Shown piece after piece: positions 41,869-51,625 of a stretch of 64,000 nucleotides of DNA. The DNA is from Ekhidna lutea (GTDB lineage Bacteria; Bacteroidota; Bacteroidia; Cytophagales; Cyclobacteriaceae), in the NCBI RefSeq assembly GCF_900188325.1, contig NZ_FZPD01000001.1:846424-910423 (forward strand), written 5' to 3'. The position numbers were made by a program, and so were the translations under genes. The notes under the pieces were generated by a model. That model was not told the DNA's origin, ran no database searches, and saw only the letters and a list, made by a program, of their open reading frames with translations. Numbering within the stretch: the first letter of the stretch is position 1; each line of letters begins with the position of its first letter.

Positions 41869-44430
41869 ATGTCAAAAGAGGCAAAATTTTCAAATAGAGT
41901 CAAAGAAGTTATCTCACTCAGTAGAGAGGAGGCCCTTCGGTTAGGGCACGACTATATTGGCACAGAGCACCTCTTACTGGGGATGATCAGGGAGGGAGAA
42001 GGCGTGGCTGTAAGCGTAATGAAAAAGCTTGGCTTGTCCATGAAAGAATTACGATCGGCGATAGAGCAGGCTACTAAAGGAACAGCAACCAGCAATGTCA
42101 AAAACCTGGCAAATATTCCACTAACACGCCAGTCTGAAAAAGTATTGAAGATCACTTATCTGGAGGCGAAAATCTTCAAAAGTGCACTAATAGGAACAGA
42201 GCATTTATTGCTTTCTATACTTCGTGATGAAGATAATCTGGCAACTCAGATACTTGAGAAGTTTGAAGTAAACTATGATCTGGTAAAGGAGATGCTGGAA
42301 TATCAAACAGAAAACCCTATGGCTTCTGCTGATACGGATGATCCAAACGATGAGGGTGATGAACTGTACTCTAGCAGCCCAAGAGGGTCGGGTAGATCAG
42401 CCTCTGGAAAAGAAAAAGGAAGCGAGAAGTCGAGAACACCAGTGCTCGATAATTTTGGTCGTGACCTGACAAAACTTGCTGAAGAAGATAAGCTTGACCC
42501 AATTATTGGTCGGGAGAAAGAAATCGAGCGTGTAGCTCAGGTTTTAAGTAGAAGAAAGAAAAACAATCCAATTCTTATTGGTGAACCAGGTGTAGGTAAA
42601 ACGGCAATTGCTGAAGGCCTTGCACTTAGAATTTCTCAGAAAAAAGTGTCCCGAATTCTGTTTGGAAAACGTGTGGTTACACTTGATTTGGCTTCTTTAG
42701 TTGCTGGTACAAAATACCGGGGACAGTTCGAAGAGCGAATGAAAGCCGTAATGAATGAGATTGAAAAATCTCCTGAAGTAATCCTTTTCATCGATGAGCT
42801 TCATACAATTGTGGGAGCGGGTGGAGCTTCTGGCTCACTGGATGCATCTAATATGTTCAAGCCAGCCTTAGCAAGAGGAGAAATACAATGTATCGGAGCA
42901 ACCACTTTAGATGAGTATCGACAATACATTGAAAAAGATGGTGCTTTAGCTCGGCGATTTCAGATGGTTATGGTAGATGCAACCACTCCCGAGGAGACGC
43001 ATCAGATTCTAGATAACATCAAGGATAAGTACGAAAATCATCACCATGTAAACTATACTCCAGAAGCCGTTAAGGCATGTGTAACGCTTTCGGATAGATA
43101 CATTTCAGATCGATTCCTGCCGGATAAGGCGATTGATGTTTTGGATGAGGCGGGAGCAAGAGTCCACATTAATAATATCAACGTACCAAAGATTATTACT
43201 GAGCTGGAAGATCAGATTGAGGACGTAAAGAAGGAGAAAAATAAGGTTGTAAAAAGCCAGAAGTACGAGGAAGCTGCACAGCTCAGAGATCGGGAGAAGA
43301 AATTAATTGCGCAGTTGGATGATGAGAAAGCTAGATGGGAGGAAGAGACCAGAACTAAGCGATATGAAGTTGGTGAAGACAATGTAGCCGATGTTATTGC
43401 GATGATGACAGGCATTCCGACCAAGCGAATTGCTGAAAATGAAAGTGCGAAGCTTCTCACGATGGGCAAAGAGCTTGAGGGAAAAGTGATTGGTCAGGCT
43501 GAAGCGATTAAAAAGCTAGCTAAGGCTATACAGCGAACAAGGGTTGGTTTAAAGGATCCGAAAAAGCCGATTGGTTCATTTGTATTCTTAGGACCAACTG
43601 GTGTTGGTAAAACAGAGATGGCAAAGGTGCTATCTACCTTCTTATTTGATAAAGAAGATTCGCTCATCAGAATAGATATGAGTGAGTATATGGAGAAATT
43701 CTCTGTTTCCAGATTAGTAGGAGCGCCTCCGGGCTATGTAGGATATGAAGAAGGAGGACAGCTGACGGAGAAAGTGCGTAGAAAACCATACAGCGTTGTA
43801 TTGCTTGATGAAATTGAAAAAGCACATCCAGATGTATTCAATATCCTTCTTCAAGTATTAGATGATGGGGTACTTACCGATGGGCTTGGAAGAAAAGTTG
43901 ATTTTAGAAATACACTGATTATCATGACTTCTAATATTGGAGTTCGTGATCTGAAAGATTTTGGTGCAGGTATTGGTTTTGCTACGCAAAGCAGAAAAGA
44001 CAGCATGGATGACATCATGAAGTCAACCATCCAAAATGCGCTTAAGAAGACATTTAGTCCTGAGTTCTTGAATCGCCTAGATGATGTTATCATCTTCAAC
44101 TCTCTTGAGAAAGAAGATATCTTCAAGATCATTGATATTACTCTTGGTAAGTTATTTGCAAGAATTACTGACCTGGGCTACTCCATTGAATTGACCAAGA
44201 AAGCAAAAGAATTTTTGGCAGATAAAGGGTTCGATCCGCAATATGGAGCTCGACCTCTTGCAAGGGCCATCCAGAAACATCTGGAAGATCCTGTTGCTGA
44301 AGAAATTTTGAAAGGCGATATAGAAGAAGGCGATACCTTGGTAGCCGACTGGGATGGGAAAAAAGAAGAGTTGAACATTAAGATTAAAAAGAAGAAAACT
44401 CCTAAGGCCGAAGGAAAAAAGGAGAAATAG
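41869..44430 (+). CDS. clpC: ATP-dependent Clp protease ATPase subunit ClpC
   Basis: HSP100 unfoldase of 853 residues. Two Clp-N repeats (about 1-145) come first, starting '[20 protein letters not shown]'. AAA1 has Walker A 'GEPGVGKT' (about residue 240), then a UVR-like coiled segment '[15 protein letters not shown]', then AAA2 with '[14 protein letters not shown]' and the C-terminal '[20 protein letters not shown]'. It feeds unfolded proteins to ClpP. A lysine-rich tail follows. Single gene with a good terminator. Confidence 0.96.
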   Translation: MSKEAKFSNRVKEVISLSREEALRLGHDYIGTEHLLLGMIREGEGVAVSVMKKLGLSMKELRSAIEQATKGTATSNVKNLANIPLTRQSEKVLKITYLEAKIFKSALIGTEHLLLSILRDEDNLATQILEKFEVNYDLVKEMLEYQTENPMASADTDDPNDEGDELYSSSPRGSGRSASGKEKGSEKSRTPVLDNFGRDLTKLAEEDKLDPIIGREKEIERVAQVLSRRKKNNPILIGEPGVGKTAIAEGLALRISQKKVSRILFGKRVVTLDLASLVAGTKYRGQFEERMKAVMNEIEKSPEVILFIDELHTIVGAGGASGSLDASNMFKPALARGEIQCIGATTLDEYRQYIEKDGALARRFQMVMVDATTPEETHQILDNIKDKYENHHHVNYTPEAVKACVTLSDRYISDRFLPDKAIDVLDEAGARVHINNINVPKIITELEDQIEDVKKEKNKVVKSQKYEEAAQLRDREKKLIAQLDDEKARWEEETRTKRYEVGEDNVADVIAMMTGIPTKRIAENESAKLLTMGKELEGKVIGQAEAIKKLAKAIQRTRVGLKDPKKPIGSFVFLGPTGVGKTEMAKVLSTFLFDKEDSLIRIDMSEYMEKFSVSRLVGAPPGYVGYEEGGQLTEKVRRKPYSVVLLDEIEKAHPDVFNILLQVLDDGVLTDGLGRKVDFRNTLIIMTSNIGVRDLKDFGAGIGFATQSRKDSMDDIMKSTIQNALKKTFSPEFLNRLDDVIIFNSLEKEDIFKIIDITLGKLFARITDLGYSIELTKKAKEFLADKGFDPQYGARPLARAIQKHLEDPVAEEILKGDIEEGDTLVADWDGKKEELNIKIKKKKTPKAEGKKEK

Positions 44431-44441
44431 AATAACCATAT

Positions 44442-44467
44442 AGGGAGCCTTGCGCTCCCTTCTTTTT
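44442..44467 (+). terminator. rho-independent terminator after clpC
   Basis: AGGGAGC, a 5-base loop, GCTCCCT, then TCTTTTT, starting 12 bp after the clpC stop. A 7-bp GC-rich stem plus T tract is a standard intrinsic terminator. Confidence 0.85.
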
Positions 44468-44475
44468 AAAAATTA

Positions 44476-44492
44476 GGTTTATAATGTAAACC
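44476..44492. promoter_or_regulatory. palindromic operator candidate 1
   Basis: GGTTTA-TAATG-TAAACC is a perfect 6-bp inverted repeat with 5-bp spacer, immediately upstream of a TAnnTTTG box at 44497. The same motif with one mismatch recurs at 45402, before the next transcription unit. The likely ligand is the winged-helix protein encoded at 45101, acting as an autorepressor. Confidence 0.65.
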
Positions 44493-44496
44493 ATTT

Positions 44497-44504
44497 TATA
44501 TTTG
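44497..44504 (+). promoter_or_regulatory. Bacteroidota-type -7 box
   Basis: TATATTTG matches the TAnnTTTG -7 consensus of Bacteroidota sigma-A promoters. It lies 31 bp upstream of the ATG at 44535, and the palindrome sits just upstream where the -33 region would be, so repressor binding would block it. No clear TTG -33 box was seen. Confidence 0.5.
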
Positions 44505-44534
44505 TTGCGTATTTATAGTAAAACCTATAAAATT

Positions 44535-45104
44535 ATGAGTAACAAAGAATTATCAAAAGATGAGAGTTTGGCACTGATCACAGATATGATCTCACAGGCC
44601 AAACGGAATGTAGCTAAAGGAGGAAGCTTTTACTTTCTTCTTTGGGGATGGGTAGTAATGTTTGCCAACCTGGGACACTACCTGATAGCAAAATTTGATT
44701 GGTTGGATTACCCTTACATTGTTTGGACACTAACAATTCCAGCAGTAATTGCCTCGATTGTTTATGGAGCGAAAAAAAGTAAAGAAAAAGTGAAAAGCCA
44801 TCTAGACAGACTTTATAGTCAAATCTGGCTGGCTGTCTTTATCGGAGTGATTATTATATTGTTTTTTATGGGTAACGTAAACTACAACGTGAATGCAATT
44901 ATTCTAACCTTTGCAGGAATTGGAACCTTTATTAGTGGACGAGCATTACGGTTTCAACCATTAGTGGCAGGAGGGATAGCATTATGGATTTCAAGTATTG
45001 TAGCTTTCAACCTACACCCAATTGACCAATATTTGGTTGGAGCAGTCGGTATTCTAGCGGGTTATTTAATACCAGGTTACCTATTGAGAAAGGCAGAAAA
45101 ATGA
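44535..45104 (+). CDS. multi-pass membrane protein, unknown function
   Basis: Integral membrane protein of 189 residues. After a charged N-terminus ('MSNKELSKDESLALITDMIS') come four to five hydrophobic helices and a short basic tail. I recognise no family motif. I use the ATG at 44535 because a TTG at 44502 would fall within the -7 box. Overlaps the winged-helix regulator by 4 bp (ATGA), so the two are co-translated; such pairs often form a small regulated module. Confidence 0.75.
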   Translation: MSNKELSKDESLALITDMISQAKRNVAKGGSFYFLLWGWVVMFANLGHYLIAKFDWLDYPYIVWTLTIPAVIASIVYGAKKSKEKVKSHLDRLYSQIWLAVFIGVIIILFFMGNVNYNVNAIILTFAGIGTFISGRALRFQPLVAGGIALWISSIVAFNLHPIDQYLVGAVGILAGYLIPGYLLRKAEK

Positions 45105-45385
45105 GTTTCGCACAATTAGACCCTTTATTACATTCCCAACTTAGACTTGCAGTGATGTCACTGTTGATTGGGGTTGATTCTGCAGAGTTTGTCTTTATAA
45201 AAGAAAAAACCGGAGCTACTGCAGGGAATCTAAGTGTGCAGTTGGATAAACTATCTAACGCAGGTTATATCAGTGTAACCAAGTCCTTTAAAGGCAAGAA
45301 GCCATTAACAACCTGTAGTATAACAAAGGTAGGAATCAAAGCTTTTGAAGACTATGTGAATAATCTAAAACAATACATCGAATAA
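45101..45385 (+). CDS. winged-helix transcriptional regulator
   Basis: DNA-binding protein of 94 residues. 'LHSQLRLAVMSLLIG', 'FIKEKTGATAGNLSVQLDKL' and 'AGYISVTKSFKGKKPLTTCS' form helix 1, the helix-turn-helix and the wing of the MarR/ArsR-like winged-helix domain (PF13601 type). No effector domain. Matching palindromes before its own operon and before the next gene suggest it represses both. Overlaps the membrane protein gene. Confidence 0.85.
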   Translation: MSFAQLDPLLHSQLRLAVMSLLIGVDSAEFVFIKEKTGATAGNLSVQLDKLSNAGYISVTKSFKGKKPLTTCSITKVGIKAFEDYVNNLKQYIE

Positions 45386-45401
45386 ATTTTTTTAAACATG
45401 T

Positions 45402-45418
45402 GGTTTATAAAGTAAACT
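45402..45418. promoter_or_regulatory. palindromic operator candidate 2
   Basis: GGTTTA-TAAAG-TAAACT, the same inverted repeat as at 44476 with one mismatch in the last base, lies 17 bp downstream of the regulator stop and 20 bp before the ATG at 45438. It suggests joint control of the TPR-like/TonB-receptor pair. Confidence 0.62.
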
Positions 45419-45437
45419 ACTTTAACTATTATAAATT

Positions 45438-46139
45438 ATGAAAAATCTTTTAACACTATTTATGCTAATGATGGCCGGGCTGTCTTTGGCGCAGACTTCT
45501 AGTCAAATGCAATATGCAGCCTATTTAAAGGCAAGCAAAACGATGTGGGAACGAAGTATCATATTGGCTGAAAAGGAAAGCGGTGAAAAGAGTTTTGAAA
45601 AGGCAGTAGCTATGTATGGACTGCTAAACAATACTATGGCGACACAAGACGAGGATACGTTTGATGAGAATGTTGGTCAAACGGTTGACCTGCTGAAGGA
45701 AATCATTGAGCGTGATCCTGATAACGGTGAGCCGAAGGCAGTTCTTTCATCTGTGTATGGTTTGATTATGGCGTATAGTCCAATGAAGGGAATGCTGTAC
45801 GGCATGAAAAGCGGATCTCTGATGGATGAGGCCGTTAGACAAAGTCCACAATCTCCACTTGTACAAAAACTCCATGGAGGCTCTAAACTTTATACTCCTG
45901 AGATGTTTGGCGGAGATGCTGAAAAAGCAGCAGAAGCTTTCAACAACTCCCTTGAATTATTTGAAAATTCAGGTGTAAGTGAAAGTTGGTTGCATACTGA
46001 CACGTTCATGGGACTGGCGATGGCTTATCGAAAACTAGGTAAAAATGCGGAAGCAAAAGAAACACTTAAAAAGGCTGTGACAATGGAGCCTGAATTTCAG
46101 TGGGCAAAAGCAGTTTTAGCTGAAATGGATAAATCATGA
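45438..46139 (+). CDS. secreted TPR-like protein
   Basis: Protein of 233 residues. 'MKNLLTLFMLMMAGLSLAQ' is a signal peptide. The mature part is helical; the last 60 residues ('LGLAMAYRKLGKNAEAKETL' style; actual text begins at 'TFMGLAMAYRKLGKNAEAK') form a TPR unit. Likely a periplasmic protein-interaction factor. It overlaps the TonB-receptor-like gene by 4 bp (ATGA). Confidence 0.72.
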   Translation: MKNLLTLFMLMMAGLSLAQTSSQMQYAAYLKASKTMWERSIILAEKESGEKSFEKAVAMYGLLNNTMATQDEDTFDENVGQTVDLLKEIIERDPDNGEPKAVLSSVYGLIMAYSPMKGMLYGMKSGSLMDEAVRQSPQSPLVQKLHGGSKLYTPEMFGGDAEKAAEAFNNSLELFENSGVSESWLHTDTFMGLAMAYRKLGKNAEAKETLKKAVTMEPEFQWAKAVLAEMDKS

Positions 46140-48226
46140 AATTATACTTCTTCATACTCTTTTTTGTATTTGGTGCGTCTGCCATTTTCTCCCAACAAAT
46201 AATTGAGGGTAAAGTGGTAGATGCTTCAAATGGAGAGGGATTAATTGGCGCGCATGTTTATCTTTTGAAGAATTGGCGTAAAGGAGGAATCACTGATGTT
46301 GATGGGAAATTTTCTATTGAAATGACAGAAAATGAGTTAGCTGATTCATTAATTGTTTCCTACATAGGTTTTGAAGAAGTCCTTGTTCCGGTTTCATCAG
46401 CTTTGATAATCGAGCTGCAGCCCATTGAAATGGAAGGTGAAACAGTCGTTGTAACAGCAAAGCCATTGATCGCCGAGGAGTTTAAGTATATGGAAATCAA
46501 AAAAATAGATATCTATACAAACCCAGCAGCAAAAGCAGACCCCATTTTAGCTGTAAACTCCTTGCCATCATCCACAACCACTGATGAATCAGCTAATATC
46601 AGCTTGCGAGGTAGCAGTCCGCTTGAGACAGGTGTGTTTATGAATAACGTGCCCATTTATGATGCCGTGCGCTATTCTCAACTCAATGGAATAGGAACAT
46701 TCAGTATTTTCAATACTTCAATCATTCAGAATGTTACTGTATTTCCTGGAAACCCTCCGCTTGAGTTTGGTAATGCCACTTCCGGGATTATTGCTATGGA
46801 AACTGACGAACGTGTACTTGATGGTAATGCCAACTCTGCAATCCTAAGCCTGGCTAATGTTGGAATCTCAAGGGAGCAAAAACTAAATGAAAAGCAAAGC
46901 CTCAAACTTTTTACTAATTGGCAGCCTAGCGCACCTATCAAGATGTTAAATGAAGAGGCTCTAAGAGATATTAAGTCATTTACTTCGAATGACTTTGGAG
47001 GTTACTGGTATGGATCAGGAGAATCGTTGGCCTGGAAAGTCTTGAGCTATTCCGTAAAAGAAGCATATCAGTTTAGATTTAAGCACCCAAGCTTTCAAGG
47101 GATTTTTGATCAGAGAAAGGTACGAAGTTTCTTAATCTCTTCGATAGAAAAGCCAGTAGGTGGTGGGTCTCTTAGCCTCAATAATGGTCTTAGCTACAGC
47201 AATGGAGATTATGGATTCTCAAACGTTGCATTTAATGTGCAAAAGAAAGATTTGTTTTTGGGAGCTAATTACTTGATTTCAAATAAATTATTCAGTCTAA
47301 AAACTGGTCTCAGCTATGATTATAGAATGTCGGCCGTTGATGGAAATTTTCATGAGTATTATTATGCACTTGGCCCTAATCATCCGACTATTGAACTCAT
47401 AGATGAAGCAGAAGTTAAGGTATTTGAAAGCTATGGATACTTTAAGTACTTCTTTTCAGATAAGATTGCATTTGGAACAGGGGTTAGAAAAAATATTCCA
47501 ACCGAAAAAGGTGACTCATACATTAGCAGCCAGGCAAATGTGGCTTATACCGATAACTTGTGGACCATAACGATAGGTGGTGGGAAATATCATAAGAGGG
47601 GCCTGGTTGAAAATACGGGCGAACCTTTCTCAGCGGAAAGTAGCCAAAAAACCATTGATATAAAGCGTGAAGATAAAGGGACTGCAATCGCTTTAAGTTT
47701 ATTTGATAAAGCAGGCTTCATAAATAGTAGTGCATATGAAGCCAGAGGAGCTGAATTGTATGCTAGTCATCGCTTTTCAGGTAAACTAAATGCTTCAGCA
47801 TCAATCACTCTATTAGATGCTACAAGCGAATCTGAAGCATACACTTATGATTTATCATATTTTATCAGGGGCAATGTTGCATATTCTCCCGGGCGATTTT
47901 GGACGATTGAATCAACGATTGTGGCGAGAGAGGGTACGACTTTTCAAGCACTTAGTACGAGTGTTTATCAAAGTGATTTAGATGTATATGAGCCAATATA
48001 TGGATCTGAAAATCCAAGACTCCCATATTATTCCAATGTTGGATTGTCAGTAAGCAAAATATTCACACTTTCAGAAAAGATGAATATCATCACTTTTGCG
48101 AGCTTGAGCAATATATTCGATCGGAAGAATGTTAGAAGCTACACCTACAACTTTGACTATAGCGAAAGAGATTCAAACTTCTATTCCAGGAGGACTGGGT
48201 ATGTAGGTGCAGTTATTAATTTCTAG
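46136..48226 (+). CDS. TonB-dependent receptor-like outer-membrane protein
   Basis: Protein of 696 residues. Signal peptide, then a CarboxypepD_reg-like domain ('IIEGKVVDASNGEGLIGAHV', residues 22-100), a plug-like region ('SLPSSTTTDESANISLRGSS', 'GVFMNNVPIYDAVRYSQLN') and a long beta-strand-rich barrel ending in an aromatic residue ('VGAVINF'). Imports or binds an unidentified ligand at the outer membrane. Coupled with the TPR-like gene, and both follow an operator of the winged-helix regulator, suggesting regulated uptake. Confidence 0.85.
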   Translation: MKLYFFILFFVFGASAIFSQQIIEGKVVDASNGEGLIGAHVYLLKNWRKGGITDVDGKFSIEMTENELADSLIVSYIGFEEVLVPVSSALIIELQPIEMEGETVVVTAKPLIAEEFKYMEIKKIDIYTNPAAKADPILAVNSLPSSTTTDESANISLRGSSPLETGVFMNNVPIYDAVRYSQLNGIGTFSIFNTSIIQNVTVFPGNPPLEFGNATSGIIAMETDERVLDGNANSAILSLANVGISREQKLNEKQSLKLFTNWQPSAPIKMLNEEALRDIKSFTSNDFGGYWYGSGESLAWKVLSYSVKEAYQFRFKHPSFQGIFDQRKVRSFLISSIEKPVGGGSLSLNNGLSYSNGDYGFSNVAFNVQKKDLFLGANYLISNKLFSLKTGLSYDYRMSAVDGNFHEYYYALGPNHPTIELIDEAEVKVFESYGYFKYFFSDKIAFGTGVRKNIPTEKGDSYISSQANVAYTDNLWTITIGGGKYHKRGLVENTGEPFSAESSQKTIDIKREDKGTAIALSLFDKAGFINSSAYEARGAELYASHRFSGKLNASASITLLDATSESEAYTYDLSYFIRGNVAYSPGRFWTIESTIVAREGTTFQALSTSVYQSDLDVYEPIYGSENPRLPYYSNVGLSVSKIFTLSEKMNIITFASLSNIFDRKNVRSYTYNFDYSERDSNFYSRRTGYVGAVINF

Positions 48227-50253
48227 TATCCACCCCAGTATTTTCTTAAAAACCATTCGGTTGAAAATAGCATGAAAATGATAAGGTACCACCACCAGGC
48301 TTTGTATAGTGGAATTAGCTCTTCTTCACTTCGGATTTTTGCTTTGAATTCTTTTTCCTCAATGATCCTAGGGAGCTGATCCAGTTCATTTAGGTGGACA
48401 AAAGAGCCACCGGTTTTTTGAGCTAGATTTTTAAGCAGTTGATGGTCGGCCGTCAGGTTGAGAAATTCGGGATTGATATTTTGAACAGAAAATTCTCCAC
48501 GATCTGTCAGGGTTTTATCTCCCACTTTCACTTGCGCAGTGTACTGATAAATGCCAGATGGGAAGGTTGGTGCCCTGAATGTGCTGTTATATTCCGAGTC
48601 AGTAAAATTGAAATTTTCAGACACATTTTCTTCGGAAGTGATAGAAATACTTATCTCATTATTATAAATACGCTCATAGATATCATTGTAAACCTCTACA
48701 TCAAAATGTGGTGGTTCTGCATCCGTCAGATTTCGCTTCCGTATTGTGAATCGAAATTGTTTTTTATCGTTCTTGACTGAAAGAAACTGGACTGTTTTGG
48801 TAATGAGATTATCAAATTGATTCGAATTATCATTGATGGCCGCTTCTTGCAACTTCCATTGCCAAATATTTTGCCCAACAAGTACAGCACTTTTTGTAGC
48901 ACCATCATCATATATAGCCATTAGAGGCTTTTGGGTGGTGACGCTACCAAGCTTTTGGTACATCAATATTTCTGTAGGTCCAGTAATCGTGTATTCTCCA
49001 AAAGGAACCTGGATCGGAGGGTATTCTTCAAAAGCAGAAACATCTTCTATTTTAAACTTGCTAAAATTTTGATTAAATGAACCTACAACTTTGTCAGGCT
49101 GTGAACCCCTTCGCTCTATCTTCAAATAAGGCAGACTTTTGTTAGATGAGGTGACGGAACTTTCATTACTCAGGATGTACCATTTACCGGGGTTTTCTTT
49201 GGGTGAATAGCTGATTCCTGATGTAAACGCTCCATGAAAAATCACAACATCATAGATTTCATTGGGTTTTTCATCATGTATCTCAGGTATATAGAGATCG
49301 GTTTGATAATTTCCTGTGGAAGCAAGTGTGTTTCTAATCGCTTTGATATCAGGATGGGGAGAATTTGCTACAATCAGCACGCGCTGACGCGCATCAATAA
49401 CCTCCATAAATATGTTTGACCTGTTATTCTCAGTTGTGGATTCCTCAGGATTTTCAGGTATGGTTGCCACAAGATGTCTGAGACCTTCATTTTCTGATTT
49501 CAAAACAAATTCCACTTCTTGAATACTGCTTCGAAGGCGAATGGATTTTTCCCCAATTAACTGTCCCTTTTCCCTGAGTTCAACATTTACCAACTTGTTA
49601 TCGTACCCTTCCTGACTGATTTCAAGTCGAATGGGTGTTTCATTGCCTTTGTAAGTGATTTTATTGTAAAGCGTTCGGCTAATGCTAATGTCTTTAGGTG
49701 GAATACTATCACCTAAACCAACTGTGAAAAAAGGAGAAATGTGATTTTTGTATACCGGAGAACTGCCTCTGTTATAAATACCGTCTGAGGCCAGAACTAT
49801 CCCAGCCAAATGCTGGTTTTCAGTTGCTTCCTCCACCTTTTTGATCAGATTAGAAAGGTTTGAGGTTGAAACATTAAAAGAATCTGAATCATTGAATGTG
49901 ATCATCAAAGGTTCCAATCCTTGATTTTGTAAAGCTTCTTTCAGATTTTGAAATGAGCGGGTAAGGTTGGCTGCTCCAGCACCACGAGCTACTACCGACT
50001 GTGAGTTGTCCAATGCAATGGCTACCACTGGCTTGTCCACATAATTGGTTATTTGACGCAAGGATGGTGTAAGGAAAAGAAGTAATAGGGACGTGATAGC
50101 TAAAAACCGAACTGTGGCAAGTGCCCAATTTTGGGTTGCGTTCCACGGGACATCTTTTTTGGAATATAGAAAATATGATAGTGCAGCTGCTACGACAAGG
50201 ATGAGCAAAATCCACCATCCGGAATAATCAATTTGCAGAAAACTTTTATCCAT
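48223..50253 (-). CDS. membrane protein with VWA-like domain (BatA-like)
   Basis: Protein of 676 residues. Two hydrophobic helices at the N-terminus (about 10-30 and 40-65), then 'KPVVAIALDNSQSVV' with a DxSxS MIDAS-like metal motif of a von Willebrand A domain, a long beta-rich periplasmic part, and a C-terminal helix ('AWWWYLIIFMLFSTEWFLR'). This resembles the BatA/CoxE-type large membrane proteins common in Bacteroidota. Function unknown. Stop overlaps that of the TonB-receptor gene by 4 bp. Confidence 0.75.
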   Translation of the reverse strand: MDKSFLQIDYSGWWILLILVVAAALSYFLYSKKDVPWNATQNWALATVRFLAITSLLLLFLTPSLRQITNYVDKPVVAIALDNSQSVVARGAGAANLTRSFQNLKEALQNQGLEPLMITFNDSDSFNVSTSNLSNLIKKVEEATENQHLAGIVLASDGIYNRGSSPVYKNHISPFFTVGLGDSIPPKDISISRTLYNKITYKGNETPIRLEISQEGYDNKLVNVELREKGQLIGEKSIRLRSSIQEVEFVLKSENEGLRHLVATIPENPEESTTENNRSNIFMEVIDARQRVLIVANSPHPDIKAIRNTLASTGNYQTDLYIPEIHDEKPNEIYDVVIFHGAFTSGISYSPKENPGKWYILSNESSVTSSNKSLPYLKIERRGSQPDKVVGSFNQNFSKFKIEDVSAFEEYPPIQVPFGEYTITGPTEILMYQKLGSVTTQKPLMAIYDDGATKSAVLVGQNIWQWKLQEAAINDNSNQFDNLITKTVQFLSVKNDKKQFRFTIRKRNLTDAEPPHFDVEVYNDIYERIYNNEISISITSEENVSENFNFTDSEYNSTFRAPTFPSGIYQYTAQVKVGDKTLTDRGEFSVQNINPEFLNLTADHQLLKNLAQKTGGSFVHLNELDQLPRIIEEKEFKAKIRSEEELIPLYKAWWWYLIIFMLFSTEWFLRKYWGGY

Positions 50254-50369
50254 TAAAATCCTGTCTATTCATGCACCCTAAAATCACCACTTTTGATCTA
50301 AAGATGAAAACTAATTCAAAAGAACCATACGGACCGGAAATATTAAGGATACTCTTTTCTGATGAAGGG

Positions 50370-51596
50370 TTAATTGATGTAACTGCTGATTTCGGATGAT
50401 GCGATTTTTATTAATGAAATCCGCTCAAAACGCCCCGCAACAAATGTAGTACCTACAATCAGGAGTGAGTTGTCGGCCCCTTCTTTTACAGATGAAAAAG
50501 TAAAAGGGTTGAGGTATCCAATTCGATGCGTTCCTGCAACACTGCCATCAGAAGCATAAAAATTTAAAAGTATCTGCCTGCCTTTTGTTTCAGAGACAAA
50601 AAGAGAGTAGTCAGACCCTGAGTTATAATTGATGATTTTCGTTGGTGTGTAGGGTTTAATTTCTGCCATATTTCCTGGATACAGATCAGCACTTGAAGAG
50701 ATTCCGCCTGTTGTTAGGGTAGTAGAAGCAAGTTGATAATTTGCATCAAATTGATAACCAGCTACTGCAAAATCACTGCCGTTTAAGGGCATAACAGCCC
50801 TTAACCCAGCGTTGGTGGATTGTCCTTGGACTACTCCTGTGGGAGCATCCGAAAAATCTGTAAACACAAGAGAGAAACTATAATTATAAAACCCATTGAA
50901 GAAATAATTTCCGGGTGAAAGCTCACCACAAAAAAACGGAAGAGGTCTTTCTGTGGCATTTAGATAATGATTGATGATATCTTCTTCCACATCATCACCT
51001 GGACCGATCGAATAGCTATTACCACCAATAAAGGAGCCATCCAGACCTATTTCTGATATCTCTGTTTCTAACGAAAGTGGATCATAGCTTTGAAGAAGTA
51101 GGTTTCCCCCACTTGTGACATTGGATGAAAGTGGGTAGTTGATTCCACTTATTGATACTTCGACTTCAATTTCAAGTTGTGGGTTTATGCCTAAAAGTAT
51201 AGCCTCCAGGGTTGTGGGATTCATAGCAAAGAAGTAACTATTGCTGTCCGCCTCATTTAGGTACATTTCACCGACAGGGACAACATAATCATCCAGGACA
51301 AGATCAAATTCAAAGTTGCCTTCATCATCAATTTTTAGAAGCTGAACACCCATAAAATCAGTGTTGTTCAGTTCCGTGCCTGTTAGGATGATAAATCCAT
51401 CGACTGTTTCAACCACATCAATTGGATTATAACTCACATCCAGATTGGAGTCATCATAGATTTTAAAGAAGGAATCACTTAACGCTGGTTCATCGTCCGT
51501 GCATGAAACAAATAGCGGGAATAGAATTGAGATTATTATAATCTTAAGGTGGCTTTTGAGCCGGGCAATTTGGTAGTATTTATGATTTGCGCACAT
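50370..51596 (-). CDS. putative lipoprotein, unknown function
   Basis: Protein of 408 residues. A basic N-terminus then hydrophobic stretch ends in 'FPLFVSCTDDEP', a lipobox with Cys, so it is probably lipid-anchored. The rest is rich in Gly, Ser, Asp and strands of the kind seen in beta-propeller-like or cell-surface proteins, without a motif I can name. Transcribed with the PorT-like gene or separately; the gap is 29 bp. Confidence 0.7.
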   Translation of the reverse strand: MCANHKYYQIARLKSHLKIIIISILFPLFVSCTDDEPALSDSFFKIYDDSNLDVSYNPIDVVETVDGFIILTGTELNNTDFMGVQLLKIDDEGNFEFDLVLDDYVVPVGEMYLNEADSNSYFFAMNPTTLEAILLGINPQLEIEVEVSISGINYPLSSNVTSGGNLLLQSYDPLSLETEISEIGLDGSFIGGNSYSIGPGDDVEEDIINHYLNATERPLPFFCGELSPGNYFFNGFYNYSFSLVFTDFSDAPTGVVQGQSTNAGLRAVMPLNGSDFAVAGYQFDANYQLASTTLTTGGISSSADLYPGNMAEIKPYTPTKIINYNSGSDYSLFVSETKGRQILLNFYASDGSVAGTHRIGYLNPFTFSSVKEGADNSLLIVGTTFVAGRFERISLIKIASSEISSYIN

Positions 51597-51625
51597 TTTT
51601 TCAATAATTTGGCTGACCTCTCAGG

